This document shows positions 1 through 6,951 of a stretch of DNA of 11,169 nucleotides, piece after piece; within the stretch, counting starts at the first letter, position 1; each line of letters opens with the position of its first letter. The translations under genes and the position numbers were made by a program. The stretch lies in NCBI GenBank assembly GCA_047631095.1, contig JBLHZD010000116.1, positions 1 through 11,169 on the forward strand, given 5' to 3'. The DNA is from JABJJH01 sp047631095. Its GTDB lineage: Bacteria; Pseudomonadota; Alphaproteobacteria; UBA8366; GCA-2717185. The notes beneath the pieces are model-generated. The model was not told the DNA's origin. It was given only the letters and a program-made list of their open reading frames with translations, and searched no databases.

Positions 1-671
1 TCTTTTAAAATCCCGTGATCCAACCGCTGCTGATCCCGTAATTTCACCCGGCACAAATTCAACACCGAGTCCTGCATGGCGCATTCAACCCGCTGGCCTT
101 TACCCGTTGTCGTTCGCTGGAATAACGCCGCCAAAATGCCCGCCAACAAATGAAGCCCCGTGCCCGAGTCGCCAATTTGCGCGCCTGTCACGAGCGGTGG
201 CCCATCATCGAACCCGGTCGTCGACGCAGACCCACCCGTACATTGGGCGACATTCTCATACACCTTACAATCTTCAAAAGGCCCGGGACCAAAACCCTTT
301 ACCGACGCATAAATCATACGCGGGTTGATCTCTTGAATGCGCTCCCAGGTAAAACCCATCCGGTCCAGGGCGCCCGGCGCAAAATTCTCGACCATTACGT
401 CGCAATGTTCGATTAGCTTGGTGAAGATGTCCTTTCCCTCATCAGCCTTTGTGTTCAACGTGATGCCGCGTTTGTTCGCGTTCAACATCGTAAAATACAG
501 GCTATCGACATTCGGGATATCTTGTAACTGCCCCCGCGTCGCATCCCCAACGCCAGGGCGCTCGACCTTAATCACATCAGCGCCAAACCAGGCCAACAGT
601 TGTGTACAAGTGGGTCCGGATTGAACATGCGTCATATCCAGAATGCGCACGCCGTCCAATGCTTTGCTCAT
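1..671 (-). CDS. frc: Formyl-CoA:oxalate CoA-transferase, N-terminal 223 codons (3' end beyond window)
   Basis: This is a class III (CaiB/BaiF) CoA-transferase that moves CoA from formyl-CoA to oxalate, giving oxalyl-CoA and formate in the cytoplasm. Translating the minus strand from the ATG at 671 gives an uninterrupted frame to the window edge, about half of the usual 420-430 residues. It begins MSKALDGVRILDMTHVQSGP and follows Oxalobacter Frc and E. coli YfdW closely. Visible marks are Gln17 in HVQSGP, the segment NVDSLYFTMLNANKR, VENFAPGALDRMGFTWE, KVYENVAQC and IGDSGTGLHLL. Asp168 in the last motif matches the catalytic Asp169 that forms acyl-aspartyl intermediates. Residue 48 is Gln, as I recall for YfdW, where Oxalobacter Frc has Trp. 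The Shine-Dalgarno GGGAG sits 7 bases before the start (679-683), and the oxc stop is 39 bases upstream, so the two are probably co-transcribed. The glycine-rich active-site loop lies outside the window. Confidence 0.95.
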   Translation of the reverse strand, partial: MSKALDGVRILDMTHVQSGPTCTQLLAWFGADVIKVERPGVGDATRGQLQDIPNVDSLYFTMLNANKRGITLNTKADEGKDIFTKLIEHCDVMVENFAPGALDRMGFTWERIQEINPRMIYASVKGFGPGPFEDCKVYENVAQCTGGSASTTGFDDGPPLVTGAQIGDSGTGLHLLAGILAALFQRTTTGKGQRVECAMQDSVLNLCRVKLRDQQRLDHGILK

Positions 672-710
672 CTTATCGCTCCCGTTACTACGAGTTGGTT
701 GAATTCAGGA

Positions 711-2363
711 CTATTTCTTTTTCACAACACTTTGCGGGTTCAGGTTTCCGATACGCCCGCTTTCGGTACCCGCACCCTCATCAATAACGGCGTTCACGAG
801 CGTGGGCGCGCCAGAATCCATCGCCGCGTTCACCGCTTGGCTAAGCTCGTCTGGCGATGTCACATAAACACCAACGCCGCCAAAGGCTTCTATCATTTTG
901 TCATAGCGGGAATCTTTTACAAACACAGTCGTCGCCACGTCAGAACCACCTGACGGATTTACGCCCGTCCCTTGGTAAATTCCGCCGTTATTGAAGACAA
1001 CGACACAGATCGGCAGCTCGTAACGGCAAATTGTTTCAATTTCCATACCGGAAAAACCAAATGCGCTATCGCCTTCGATGGCCAGTACAGGCTTACCGGT
1101 TTCCACCGCAGCGGCGATCGCCGTTCCCATACCGACTCCCATGACACCCCATGTGCCAACGTCTAACCGCTTGCGGGGCTGATACATGTCGATAATGCTG
1201 CGCGCGAAATCGAGCGTATTGGCGCCTTCATTGACCAGCATTGCGTCGGGTCGTTCTCGAATGATTGTGCGTAGCGCCCCTAATGCGCCTTGGTAATCCA
1301 TCGGCGTGTTGTTGTTTAGTAGCCGCGGCGCCATTCGGGCGACATTGGTTTCAACTTTTTCCCGAACTTCGCCTGTCCACGATTCCGGCGGCGCCTTCCA
1401 ATCGTCGCCCATCCCATCGATCATAGCCTGGACGCACGAACCAATATCGCCGACGACTGGAGCGACGATCTCAACGTTGCTGTCCATTTCCTTGGGTTCA
1501 ATATCGACCTGAATGAATTTCTTCGGCTGATCCCCCCAGGTTTTGCCTTTGCCATGGGACAGGAGCCAATTGAGGCGCGCGCCGATCAACATCACCACAT
1601 CACTACTCTTTAGCGCAAGCGACCGCGCCGCGCCTGCAGACTGCGGATGGGTGTCTGGCAACAACCCCTTGGCCATGCTCATCGGCAAATAAGGGACGCC
1701 GCTCTTCTCAACAAATTCACGGATGGCGTCATCAGACTGCGCGTAGGCGGCGCCCTTGCCTAGAATGATCAAGGGGCGCTCAGCAGTTTTAAGCACCTCA
1801 AGCGCCCGCGTGATTGATTCTGGCGCGGGAAGTTGGCGGGGCGCGGCGTCAATAACTTTTACCAGCGATTTCTCGCCCTTCTCCGCGTCCATGACTTGCC
1901 CGAAAAGTTTTGCGGGCAAATCGAGGTAGACCCCGCCGGGGCGACCGGAAACCGCAGCGCGAATGGCGCGCGCAACGCCAATGCCAATGTCCGCAGCATG
2001 GAGCACGCGATACGCCGCCTTACACAAAGGCTTTGCAATCGCCAACTGGTCCATTTCCTCATAATCGCCCTGCTGAAGATCAACGATTTCGCGTTCAGAC
2101 GATCCACTGATCAGGATCATCGGGAAACAGTTGGTCGTCGCATGCGCAAGAGCGGTCAATCCGTTTAGGAACCCAGGGGCGGAAACAGTTAGGCAAATAC
2201 CCGGTTTTTTTGTCAGGTACCCCGCGGTCGCCGCCGCATATCCTGCATTTTGTTCATGACGAAACGACAAAACCCGCATGCCAGACGCCTGCATCATACG
2301 GCCCAGATCCGTGATCGGTATTCCGGGCACATTATAGATGGTGTTTATGTCGATTAAATCCAT
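711..2363 (-). CDS. oxc: Oxalyl-CoA decarboxylase, intact core but 5' end frame-disrupted (possible pseudogene)
   Basis: This thiamine-diphosphate enzyme converts oxalyl-CoA to formyl-CoA and CO2, the partner step to Frc. The 550 residues from the ATG at 2363 match Oxc almost throughout. Visible marks are RHEQ with catalytic Glu37 (Glu56 in Oxalobacter), SAPGFLNGLTALAHATTNCF, SSEREIVDLQQGDYEEMDQ with Tyr101 (Oxalobacter Tyr120), the thiamine/Mg motif GDS at 431-433 with NN at 458-459, Tyr463, and ESGRIGNLN near the C-terminus. The constant offset of 19 to the Oxalobacter residues shows that the N-terminus is short. The missing segment starts in another frame: a GTG at 2397 with a good Shine-Dalgarno reads V-E-E-T-E-D-V-G-A-L-T-D-G-F and then hits a stop. 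Restoring about 26 bases after Gly-Phe would join the frames. The protein may restart at the ATG at 2363, which has only a weak GGGG upstream, but it would lack the first strand and helix of the Pyr domain. The 3' end and the link to frc look normal. Confidence 0.9.
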   Translation of the reverse strand: MDLIDINTIYNVPGIPITDLGRMMQASGMRVLSFRHEQNAGYAAATAGYLTKKPGICLTVSAPGFLNGLTALAHATTNCFPMILISGSSEREIVDLQQGDYEEMDQLAIAKPLCKAAYRVLHAADIGIGVARAIRAAVSGRPGGVYLDLPAKLFGQVMDAEKGEKSLVKVIDAAPRQLPAPESITRALEVLKTAERPLIILGKGAAYAQSDDAIREFVEKSGVPYLPMSMAKGLLPDTHPQSAGAARSLALKSSDVVMLIGARLNWLLSHGKGKTWGDQPKKFIQVDIEPKEMDSNVEIVAPVVGDIGSCVQAMIDGMGDDWKAPPESWTGEVREKVETNVARMAPRLLNNNTPMDYQGALGALRTIIRERPDAMLVNEGANTLDFARSIIDMYQPRKRLDVGTWGVMGVGMGTAIAAAVETGKPVLAIEGDSAFGFSGMEIETICRYELPICVVVFNNGGIYQGTGVNPSGGSDVATTVFVKDSRYDKMIEAFGGVGVYVTSPDELSQAVNAAMDSGAPTLVNAVIDEGAGTESGRIGNLNPQSVVKKK

Positions 2364-2397
2364 CGGTCAGCGCCCCAACGTCTTCTGTTTCTTCCAC
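2364..2397 (-). pseudogene. oxc: Out-of-frame original 5' end of oxc
   Basis: Read from the GTG at 2397, these bases encode VEETEDVGALTDGF, and the frame ends at a TAA about 20 codons in. LTDGF is the conserved N-terminal motif of Oxc proteins (LTDGFH in Oxalobacter, MTDGMH in E. coli YfdU). It normally precedes about ten residues and then the NDIDTMYGV segment, which here appears in the other frame as LIDINTIYNV. The offset between the frames is 34 bases, and adding 26 gives 60, an exact multiple of three. Confidence 0.75.
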
Positions 2398-2406
2398 TAT
2401 TTCTAT

Positions 2407-2411
2407 CTCCT
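2407..2411 (-). promoter_or_regulatory. Ribosome binding site for the GTG start of oxc
   Basis: AGGAG on the minus strand lies 9 bases before the GTG at 2397. This is the only strong Shine-Dalgarno in the gntR-oxc gap, so the ancestral oxc start was very probably this GTG and not the ATG at 2363. Translation begun here now terminates after about 20 codons. Confidence 0.65.
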
Positions 2412-2413
2412 GT

Positions 2414-2431
2414 GCGTCCTGCGTCGGACGC
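2414..2431 (-). other. Hairpin in the gntR-oxc gap
   Basis: The minus strand reads GCGTCC, a 6-base loop GACGCA, then GGACGC, a perfect 6-bp GC-rich stem. It lies between the regulator's stop and the oxc Shine-Dalgarno. No T-run follows, so it is not a canonical terminator. It could act as an RNA processing or stability element that sets relative expression of regulator and enzymes; that role is inference. Confidence 0.4.
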
Positions 2432-2443
2432 TCTCAATTCGAT

Positions 2444-3148
2444 TTAATTCAGATAGTGCACGTGTTGTTCAACATGCGCGGCCAGGTCCAGCGTGTGCTG
2501 TCGCACCAGACGTTCCGCAAGTTCGGTGTCGCGACGTTCCAGCGCTTCGATAATGTTCATATGATCAATGATAGACCGGCTCGCCCGGTCGTTTTCCGCA
2601 ATTGTTCTCGCCCGTATCGCCCGCATGTGGATGAACAAATTATCCGTCAAATCCACGAGAAGCTCACAAGCGCTCATCCGGATGATCGCTTGGTGAAAGG
2701 CGATATTCTTATCGGAATATTCGTCTATATTTGCGGCGTCCTGATTCACGGGTCCCTGAGGACTTTGATCGGTGGCGAACAACGTTCGCAGCGCGGAAAT
2801 TTCCTCATCGCTCGCATTTTGCGTGATCAACCGGGCGGCCATACTTTCCAAGGCCGCCCACACTGTAATCATTTGTAAAATTTCGTGTTTAGGCTTCCGA
2901 ACCACAAAGACGCCACGGCGCGGCGCAATGCGAACAAGCCCTTCTTGCTCCAGCCTGGCGATCGCCTCGCGAATTGGCGTTCGGCTCACGCCCAAATCAT
3001 TCGATAACTGGCGTTCGTCTAAACGCAACTCTTCTTCAGAATCGTAAATATTCATCGTCGTTATGGCCCTTTTCAAGGCCTCATACGTCTGGTCTTTTAG
3101 ACTGATCGTTTCTTCGATCCGCTGTATGATAGGCGCCGCGATTGACAT
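2444..3148 (-). CDS. GntR family transcriptional regulator, FCD (FadR-type) domain
   Basis: This is a DNA-binding regulator, probably controlling the flanking oxalate/formate genes. From the ATG at 3148 it has 234 residues. The N-terminal winged helix-turn-helix runs from about residue 17 to 82 (SLKDQTYEALKRAI, LDERQLSNDLGVSRTPIREAIARLEQEGLV, then the wing RRGVFVVR). The all-helical FCD ligand domain follows, with the likely metal site N-x3-H in KNIAFH and later His residues in IIDHMNII and VRQHTLDL. Its stop lies 46 bases before the oxc GTG. The reading frame can be extended to a TTG at 3202 (252 residues), but neither start has a clear Shine-Dalgarno. The ATG fits the family N-terminus better and leaves room for a leader downstream of the predicted promoter. 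The effector is unknown; oxalate, oxalyl-CoA or formyl-CoA are reasonable guesses from context. A palindrome upstream fits autoregulation. Confidence 0.9.
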   Translation of the reverse strand: MSIAAPIIQRIEETISLKDQTYEALKRAITTMNIYDSEEELRLDERQLSNDLGVSRTPIREAIARLEQEGLVRIAPRRGVFVVRKPKHEILQMITVWAALESMAARLITQNASDEEISALRTLFATDQSPQGPVNQDAANIDEYSDKNIAFHQAIIRMSACELLVDLTDNLFIHMRAIRARTIAENDRASRSIIDHMNIIEALERRDTELAERLVRQHTLDLAAHVEQHVHYLN

Positions 3149-3207
3149 GTCGGACGAATTACCCAATTCCGATGGCGTTTTACGGCAAATAGCCGCATTC
3201 AATTTAT

Positions 3208-3226
3208 CTGGTATACAATATGCCAG
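3208..3226. promoter_or_regulatory. Putative GntR/FCD operator palindrome
   Basis: CTGGTATACAATATGCCAG is an inverted repeat with 8-base arms around a 3-base centre and one mismatched pair. It contains TGGTATACAA (3209-3218), which fits the TNGTNNACNA pattern typical of FadR-type GntR operators. It overlaps the proposed -10 of the leftward promoter, so binding of the adjacent GntR product would repress gntR-oxc-frc. The binding itself is inferred. Confidence 0.6.
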
Positions 3227-3244
3227 TTATGATAAACAAGCCAA
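3215..3244 (-). promoter_or_regulatory. Possible promoter of gntR-oxc-frc
   Basis: On the minus strand TTGGCT (3239-3244) is followed after 18 bases by TATTGT (3215-3220), each matching four of six sigma-70 consensus positions. Transcription would start near 3208, leaving a leader of about 60 bases before the ATG at 3148. The match is modest, and its overlap with the palindrome is the main support. Confidence 0.3.
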
Positions 3245-3253
3245 GGTGGTAAA

Positions 3254-3265
3254 TTGGACGTCCAA
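3254..3265. promoter_or_regulatory. 12-base perfect palindrome, possible second operator
   Basis: TTGGACGTCCAA is its own reverse complement. It lies 27 bases from the GntR-like palindrome, just upstream of the proposed leftward -35. It does not fit the TNGTNNACNA pattern, so it may serve a different regulator or be chance. Confidence 0.35.
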
Positions 3266-3323
3266 GTTCATTGAGTGCGGAGCCAGCGGCGGCCTTGCCA
3301 TGTGATTCCAACATTTTTATGGT

Positions 3324-3341
3324 GAGCAACGTTGCTTGCTC
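3324..3341. repeat. Inverted repeat upstream of fhs
   Basis: GAGCAA (3324-3329) and TTGCTC (3336-3341) are perfect inverted arms separated by 6 bases, and an overlapping 10-base palindrome GCAACGTTGC sits at 3326-3335. It lies about 110 bases before the fhs start and could be a protein binding site or a leader hairpin. Confidence 0.3.
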
Positions 3342-3406
3342 GCTATCCAGCACATAGAGCAAAAAATTCGAACGCGGCGATCCAGGACATTCGATAAAAG
3401 TTATCC

Positions 3407-3436
3407 ATTAAAACTTCAATTAACGATTAAAACTTC
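3407..3436 (+). repeat. Direct repeat ATTAAAACTTC x2 before the fhs ribosome site
   Basis: The 11-mer ATTAAAACTTC occurs at 3407-3417 and 3426-3436, a period of 19 bases. The second copy ends two bases before the GGGGAG ribosome site. A spacing near two helical turns suits a tandem binding site for an activator or repressor of fhs, but no family is recognised. Confidence 0.4.
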
Positions 3437-3450
3437 GCGGGGAGAAAATC

Positions 3451-5127
3451 ATGGCGCCCAAGAGTGATATTGACATAGCGCGTGCAGCCGAAATGGCGCC
3501 GATAAGCGAAATTGCTGACAAAATAGGCATACCCGGCGACAGCCTTCTTCAATACGGTCCCTATAAAGCGAAATTGTCTTACGACTATATCGGGTCACTA
3601 AAAGATAAGCCCGACGGGAAACTCATTCTCGTAACCGCCATAACGCCAACGCCAGCCGGAGAGGGTAAAACGACAACCTCCGTCGGTTTAGGCGATGGTT
3701 TGAACCGTATCGGCAAACAGACAATTACCTGCCTTCGCGAACCAAGCCTGGGCCCCTGCTTTGGCATGAAGGGCGGCGCCGCCGGCGGCGGTTACGCCCA
3801 AGTCGTTCCAATGGAGGACATCAATCTCCATTTCACTGGCGATTTCCATGCAATTGGCGCGGCTCATAACCTGTTATCCGCATTGATTGATAACCATATC
3901 TACTGGGGCAATGCCCTCAACATCGACGCGCGCCGTGTGTCGTGGCGTCGCGTTGTCGATATGAACGATCGCGCGCTTCGGGACGTTGTAATGTCGCTTG
4001 GCGGCGTCGCTAACGGTTTCCCGCGCCAATCTGGTTTCGACATTACCGTGGCATCGGAGGTCATGGCGATCTTCTGCCTCGCCACCGATCTGGAAGATTT
4101 AAAGAAGCGTCTCGGCAACATTGTCGTCGCCTACACCCGAGATCGGGAACCGGTCCGCGCCAGTGATCTGAAGGCTGAGGGGCCAATGACGGCGCTGTTA
4201 AAAGACGCGCTGATGCCAAACTTGGTGCAAACGCTTGAGAATAACCCCGCCTTTATTCATGGCGGTCCGTTTGCGAATATCGCCCATGGCTGCAATTCCG
4301 TCATCGCCACAAAGACGGCGTTGAAATTGGCTGACTACGTTGTGACCGAAGCAGGGTTTGGCGCCGATTTGGGCGCTGAGAAATTTTTTGACATCAAGTG
4401 TCGCAAAGCGGGCTTGCGCCCGGACGCCGCCGTTATCGTAGCGACGGTTCGGGCGCTTAAAATGCATGGCGGCGTCGCGCGCGCCGACCTGGCTGAAGAA
4501 AATGTAGAGGCCGTCAAAAAGGGTCTTGAAAACCTTGGACGACACGTCAAGAACGTCCGTGGATTTGGCGTTCCCGCAGTTGTCGGCATCAACCAGTTCA
4601 TCGCTGACACCGACGCTGAAATGGCCGTCATTACGGAATATTGCGCGACGATAGACGTTGAATCTTTTGTTAATTCTCACTGGGCGGACGGTGGCGCCGG
4701 CATTGAGGCCATGGCGGCAAAAGTCGCCGAACTGGCCGATAGCGGCGAAGCTAATTTCAAACCGCTTTACGAAGATGATCTTCCATTGATGGAAAAAGTT
4801 CAGGCCATCGTGAAGAATATTTATGGCGCTTCGGAAGCGACCGCAGACAAACGCGTCCTCGATCAACTCGCCCAATTTGAAAAAGACGGTTTTGGGAACG
4901 CGCCAATCTGTATCGCAAAAACGCAGTATAGTTTTTCGACTGACCCCGATTTGAAGGGTGCGCCATCCGGCCACGTTGTGCCTATTCGTGAAGTTCGTCT
5001 TTCTGCAGGCGCTGAATTTGTTGTCGCCGTTTGCGGGGACATAATGACGATGCCTGGCCTACCAAGGGTTCCAGCGGCGAACAGCATAACGGTCAATGAA
5101 AACGGAGAAATCGAAGGCCTGTTCTAA
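3451..5127 (+). CDS. fhs: Formate-tetrahydrofolate ligase (10-formyl-THF synthetase)
   Basis: This cytoplasmic enzyme joins formate to tetrahydrofolate using ATP, giving 10-formyl-THF for purine synthesis and, via methylene-THF, for serine and C1 assimilation. The 558 residues are full length for the family (about 555-560). The ATP-binding P-loop is TPTPAGEGKTTT at residues 65-76. The family signature EPSLGPCFGMKGGAAGGG follows at 98-115, then the INLHFTGDFHAI segment, FANIAHGCNS, and a C-terminus with GDIMTMPGLPRVPAA. The start is supported by GGGGAG 6 bases upstream. It is the first gene of the rightward arm; fdhB begins 120 bases later with no obvious terminator between, so one transcript is possible. 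Next to Frc/Oxc and formate dehydrogenase it would capture formate released from oxalate for biosynthesis. In methylotrophs the same enzyme is called FtfL. No folD or fch is seen nearby. Confidence 0.97.
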   Translation: MAPKSDIDIARAAEMAPISEIADKIGIPGDSLLQYGPYKAKLSYDYIGSLKDKPDGKLILVTAITPTPAGEGKTTTSVGLGDGLNRIGKQTITCLREPSLGPCFGMKGGAAGGGYAQVVPMEDINLHFTGDFHAIGAAHNLLSALIDNHIYWGNALNIDARRVSWRRVVDMNDRALRDVVMSLGGVANGFPRQSGFDITVASEVMAIFCLATDLEDLKKRLGNIVVAYTRDREPVRASDLKAEGPMTALLKDALMPNLVQTLENNPAFIHGGPFANIAHGCNSVIATKTALKLADYVVTEAGFGADLGAEKFFDIKCRKAGLRPDAAVIVATVRALKMHGGVARADLAEENVEAVKKGLENLGRHVKNVRGFGVPAVVGINQFIADTDAEMAVITEYCATIDVESFVNSHWADGGAGIEAMAAKVAELADSGEANFKPLYEDDLPLMEKVQAIVKNIYGASEATADKRVLDQLAQFEKDGFGNAPICIAKTQYSFSTDPDLKGAPSGHVVPIREVRLSAGAEFVVAVCGDIMTMPGLPRVPAANSITVNENGEIEGLF

Positions 5128-5247
5128 ACCGGCCTCGTGCAAAATTAATTTTCGGCTAGCCCAGAGTTTTGCATTTCTCGATTAGGGACTTGCGTTTCTG
5201 GCCAGCCGATCCATTTTTGATATCGATGAGTATCGGCCGGAGAGCCT

Positions 5248-6951
5248 ATGACCGAAGCCGCAAAAATGCTGCAAAAACGCCGTCACCCCGGTAAAGGTCG
5301 TCGTAAGTCCCGACCTCTTCCCAAAGGCCGGCAGGTCGATCAGGTAGCGCTTGCGACCGTGCGGGACCTGCTCGGCGCGCGCGCGCGCGATCGGGATTTG
5401 TTGATCGAGCACCTTCATTTGATCCAAGACGCCCATAATTGTTTGTCGGCGGCGCATTTGGCGGCGCTCGCCCAGGAAATGCGACTCCCCCTTTCAGAAG
5501 TTTATGAAGTCGCGTCGTTTTACGCACATTTCGACATCCTAAAAGAAGACGACCCCGCCCTGCCCGCATTAACGATCCGGGTCTGTGACAGCCTCAGCTG
5601 TACGTTATTTGGCGGTGACGCCTTACGCGAAAAATTGGCGACGAAATATGGCGACGCGGTTCGCGTTGTCGCCGCGCCCTGCATGGGACGTTGCGAATGC
5701 GCCCCTGTGGCGGAGGTTGGCCACCGCCACGTTGTGACCGCAACGCTCGAGACTGTCGACGCTGTCGTAAAATCCGGCGACACCCATCCGAGCGAACCTG
5801 ATTACAAAGCCTATGACGCCTATGTCGAGGATGGGGGATACGCTTTATTAAAGTCATGTCTGAAAAACGACAAAAGCGCTGATGACGTTATAGCAACAGT
5901 AGAAAAGTCCGCCCTACGGGGCCTCGGCGGCGCGGGATTCCCAACCGGCCGAAAATGGAGCCTTGTTCGCGCTGAATCCGGCCCTCGATATATGGCGGTT
6001 AACGCTGACGAAGGCGAACCGGGCACGTTCAAGGACCGGACGTATCTGGAAACCGATCCGCATCGTTTTCTGGAAGGCATGCTGATCGCCGCCTGGGCGG
6101 TCGGTGCGGAGCGTATTTATATTTATCTGCGTGATGAATATCCCCACATCCGCAAACTCCTCCAAACAGAGTTATCGCGGATAGAGTCTGCAGACCTATC
6201 GACACACACCGAAATTATCCTTCGTCGCGGCGCCGGCGCCTATATATGTGGCGAGGAATCTGCGATGATCGAAAGCATCGAGGGGAAACGGGGCCTGCCG
6301 CGCCACCGCCCGCCCTACGTGGCGCAAGTTGGTTTGTTTGGTCGTCCCACGCTCGTTAATAACGTTGAGACGCTCTACTGGGTGCGCGATATCCTGGAAA
6401 ACGGCGCCGCCTGGTTTGCTGATAAAGGTAAAAACGGCGGTACCGGTATGCGCAGTTTCTCTGTATCCGGGCGTGTTCAAGACCCCGGTGTGAAATTCGC
6501 CCCCGCTGGCACGTCTGTTCGCGAGTTGATCGAAGATTATTGCGGCGGAATGGCGGAAGGTCACGCGTTCAAGGGCTTTTTACCCGGCGGCGCCTCTGGC
6601 GGAATATTACCCGCGGACAAAGGCGACCTGCCTTTAGAGTTTGGAAAGCTGGAGGAATTCGGCAGTTTCGTCGGATCCCACGCGGTGGTCATTTTGTCCA
6701 ACCACGACAATATGCGCGACGTTGCATTAAACTTGATGCGCTTTTTTGAAGATGAAAGCTGTGGGCAATGCACACCGTGCCGCGTCGGCACAGAGAAAGC
6801 CGCAACCCTCATGGAAGCTGACATTTGGGATAAACCCCTCTTGGAAGAACTCGGGGCGACGATGGCGAGCGCTTCCATTTGTGGCCTTGGACAAGCGGCG
6901 GCCAACCCGGTGTTTTCGGTGCTCAAGTATTTTCCAGAGGACGTGACATGA
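5248..6951 (+). CDS. fdhB: NAD-dependent formate dehydrogenase beta subunit, NuoE-NuoF fusion (FDH1 type)
   Basis: This is the electron-output subunit of a soluble formate dehydrogenase. It takes electrons from the alpha subunit through Fe-S clusters and FMN to NAD+. The 567 residues join two complex I-like modules. A basic leader contains HPGKGR and PKGRQVD, which I recognise from Methylorubrum extorquens FDH1 beta. The NuoE-like thioredoxin-fold domain (about 30-175) carries the 2Fe-2S ligands Cys113, Cys118, Cys145 and Cys149. The NuoF-like domain (about 190-567) has the FMN/NADH elements GLGGAGFPTGRKW at 225-237 and NADEGEPGTFKDR at 252-264, the segment GAGAYICGEESA, and the 4Fe-4S ligands Cys505, Cys508, Cys511 and Cys545. 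GGAG at 5239-5242 lies 5 bases before the ATG. The stop overlaps the fdhA start (ATGA), implying translational coupling and equal amounts of both subunits. Separate fdsG and fdsB genes are the alternative arrangement in other bacteria. Confidence 0.95.
   Translation: MTEAAKMLQKRRHPGKGRRKSRPLPKGRQVDQVALATVRDLLGARARDRDLLIEHLHLIQDAHNCLSAAHLAALAQEMRLPLSEVYEVASFYAHFDILKEDDPALPALTIRVCDSLSCTLFGGDALREKLATKYGDAVRVVAAPCMGRCECAPVAEVGHRHVVTATLETVDAVVKSGDTHPSEPDYKAYDAYVEDGGYALLKSCLKNDKSADDVIATVEKSALRGLGGAGFPTGRKWSLVRAESGPRYMAVNADEGEPGTFKDRTYLETDPHRFLEGMLIAAWAVGAERIYIYLRDEYPHIRKLLQTELSRIESADLSTHTEIILRRGAGAYICGEESAMIESIEGKRGLPRHRPPYVAQVGLFGRPTLVNNVETLYWVRDILENGAAWFADKGKNGGTGMRSFSVSGRVQDPGVKFAPAGTSVRELIEDYCGGMAEGHAFKGFLPGGASGGILPADKGDLPLEFGKLEEFGSFVGSHAVVILSNHDNMRDVALNLMRFFEDESCGQCTPCRVGTEKAATLMEADIWDKPLLEELGATMASASICGLGQAAANPVFSVLKYFPEDVT
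5375..5389. repeat. Alternating GC tract inside fdhB
   Basis: Fifteen bases of strict GC alternation encode part of the Ala-Arg-Ala-Arg segment near residues 44-47 of FdhB. Such tracts are prone to slippage and can adopt Z-DNA. The frame is intact here, and as I recall the homologous protein has the same spacing, so no expansion is evident. Confidence 0.5.

Larger units (their letters stand above)
3149..3450. promoter_or_regulatory. Divergent control region between gntR-oxc-frc and fhs-fdhBA
   Basis: This stretch of about 300 bases separates the two arms and encodes no convincing protein. It is AT-rich near both ends and carries four symmetric or repeated elements, listed separately: the 19-base operator-like palindrome, a 12-base perfect palindrome, an inverted repeat and a direct repeat just before fhs. 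Promoters for both arms must lie here. I could propose one only for the leftward direction. The fhs Shine-Dalgarno GGGGAG at 3439-3444 ends 6 bases before its ATG. Confidence 0.7.

Noticed and set aside
4198..4974. Minus-strand open frame of 258 codons opposite fhs
   Set aside because: It lies entirely antisense to a full-length, strongly conserved fhs, has no recognisable domain and is best explained by the codon pattern of the real gene.
5115..5135. AGGCC/GGCCT inverted repeat across the fhs stop as a terminator
   Set aside because: The stem has only 5 bp, the loop is 11 bases and no T-run follows, so it does not look like an intrinsic terminator.
6879..6947. Longer fdhA start inside fdhB
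   Set aside because: It would add 23 unrelated residues read from fdhB in another frame. The ATG at 6948 has AGAGG upstream, an ATGA overlap, and begins at the usual N-terminus of the ferredoxin domain.
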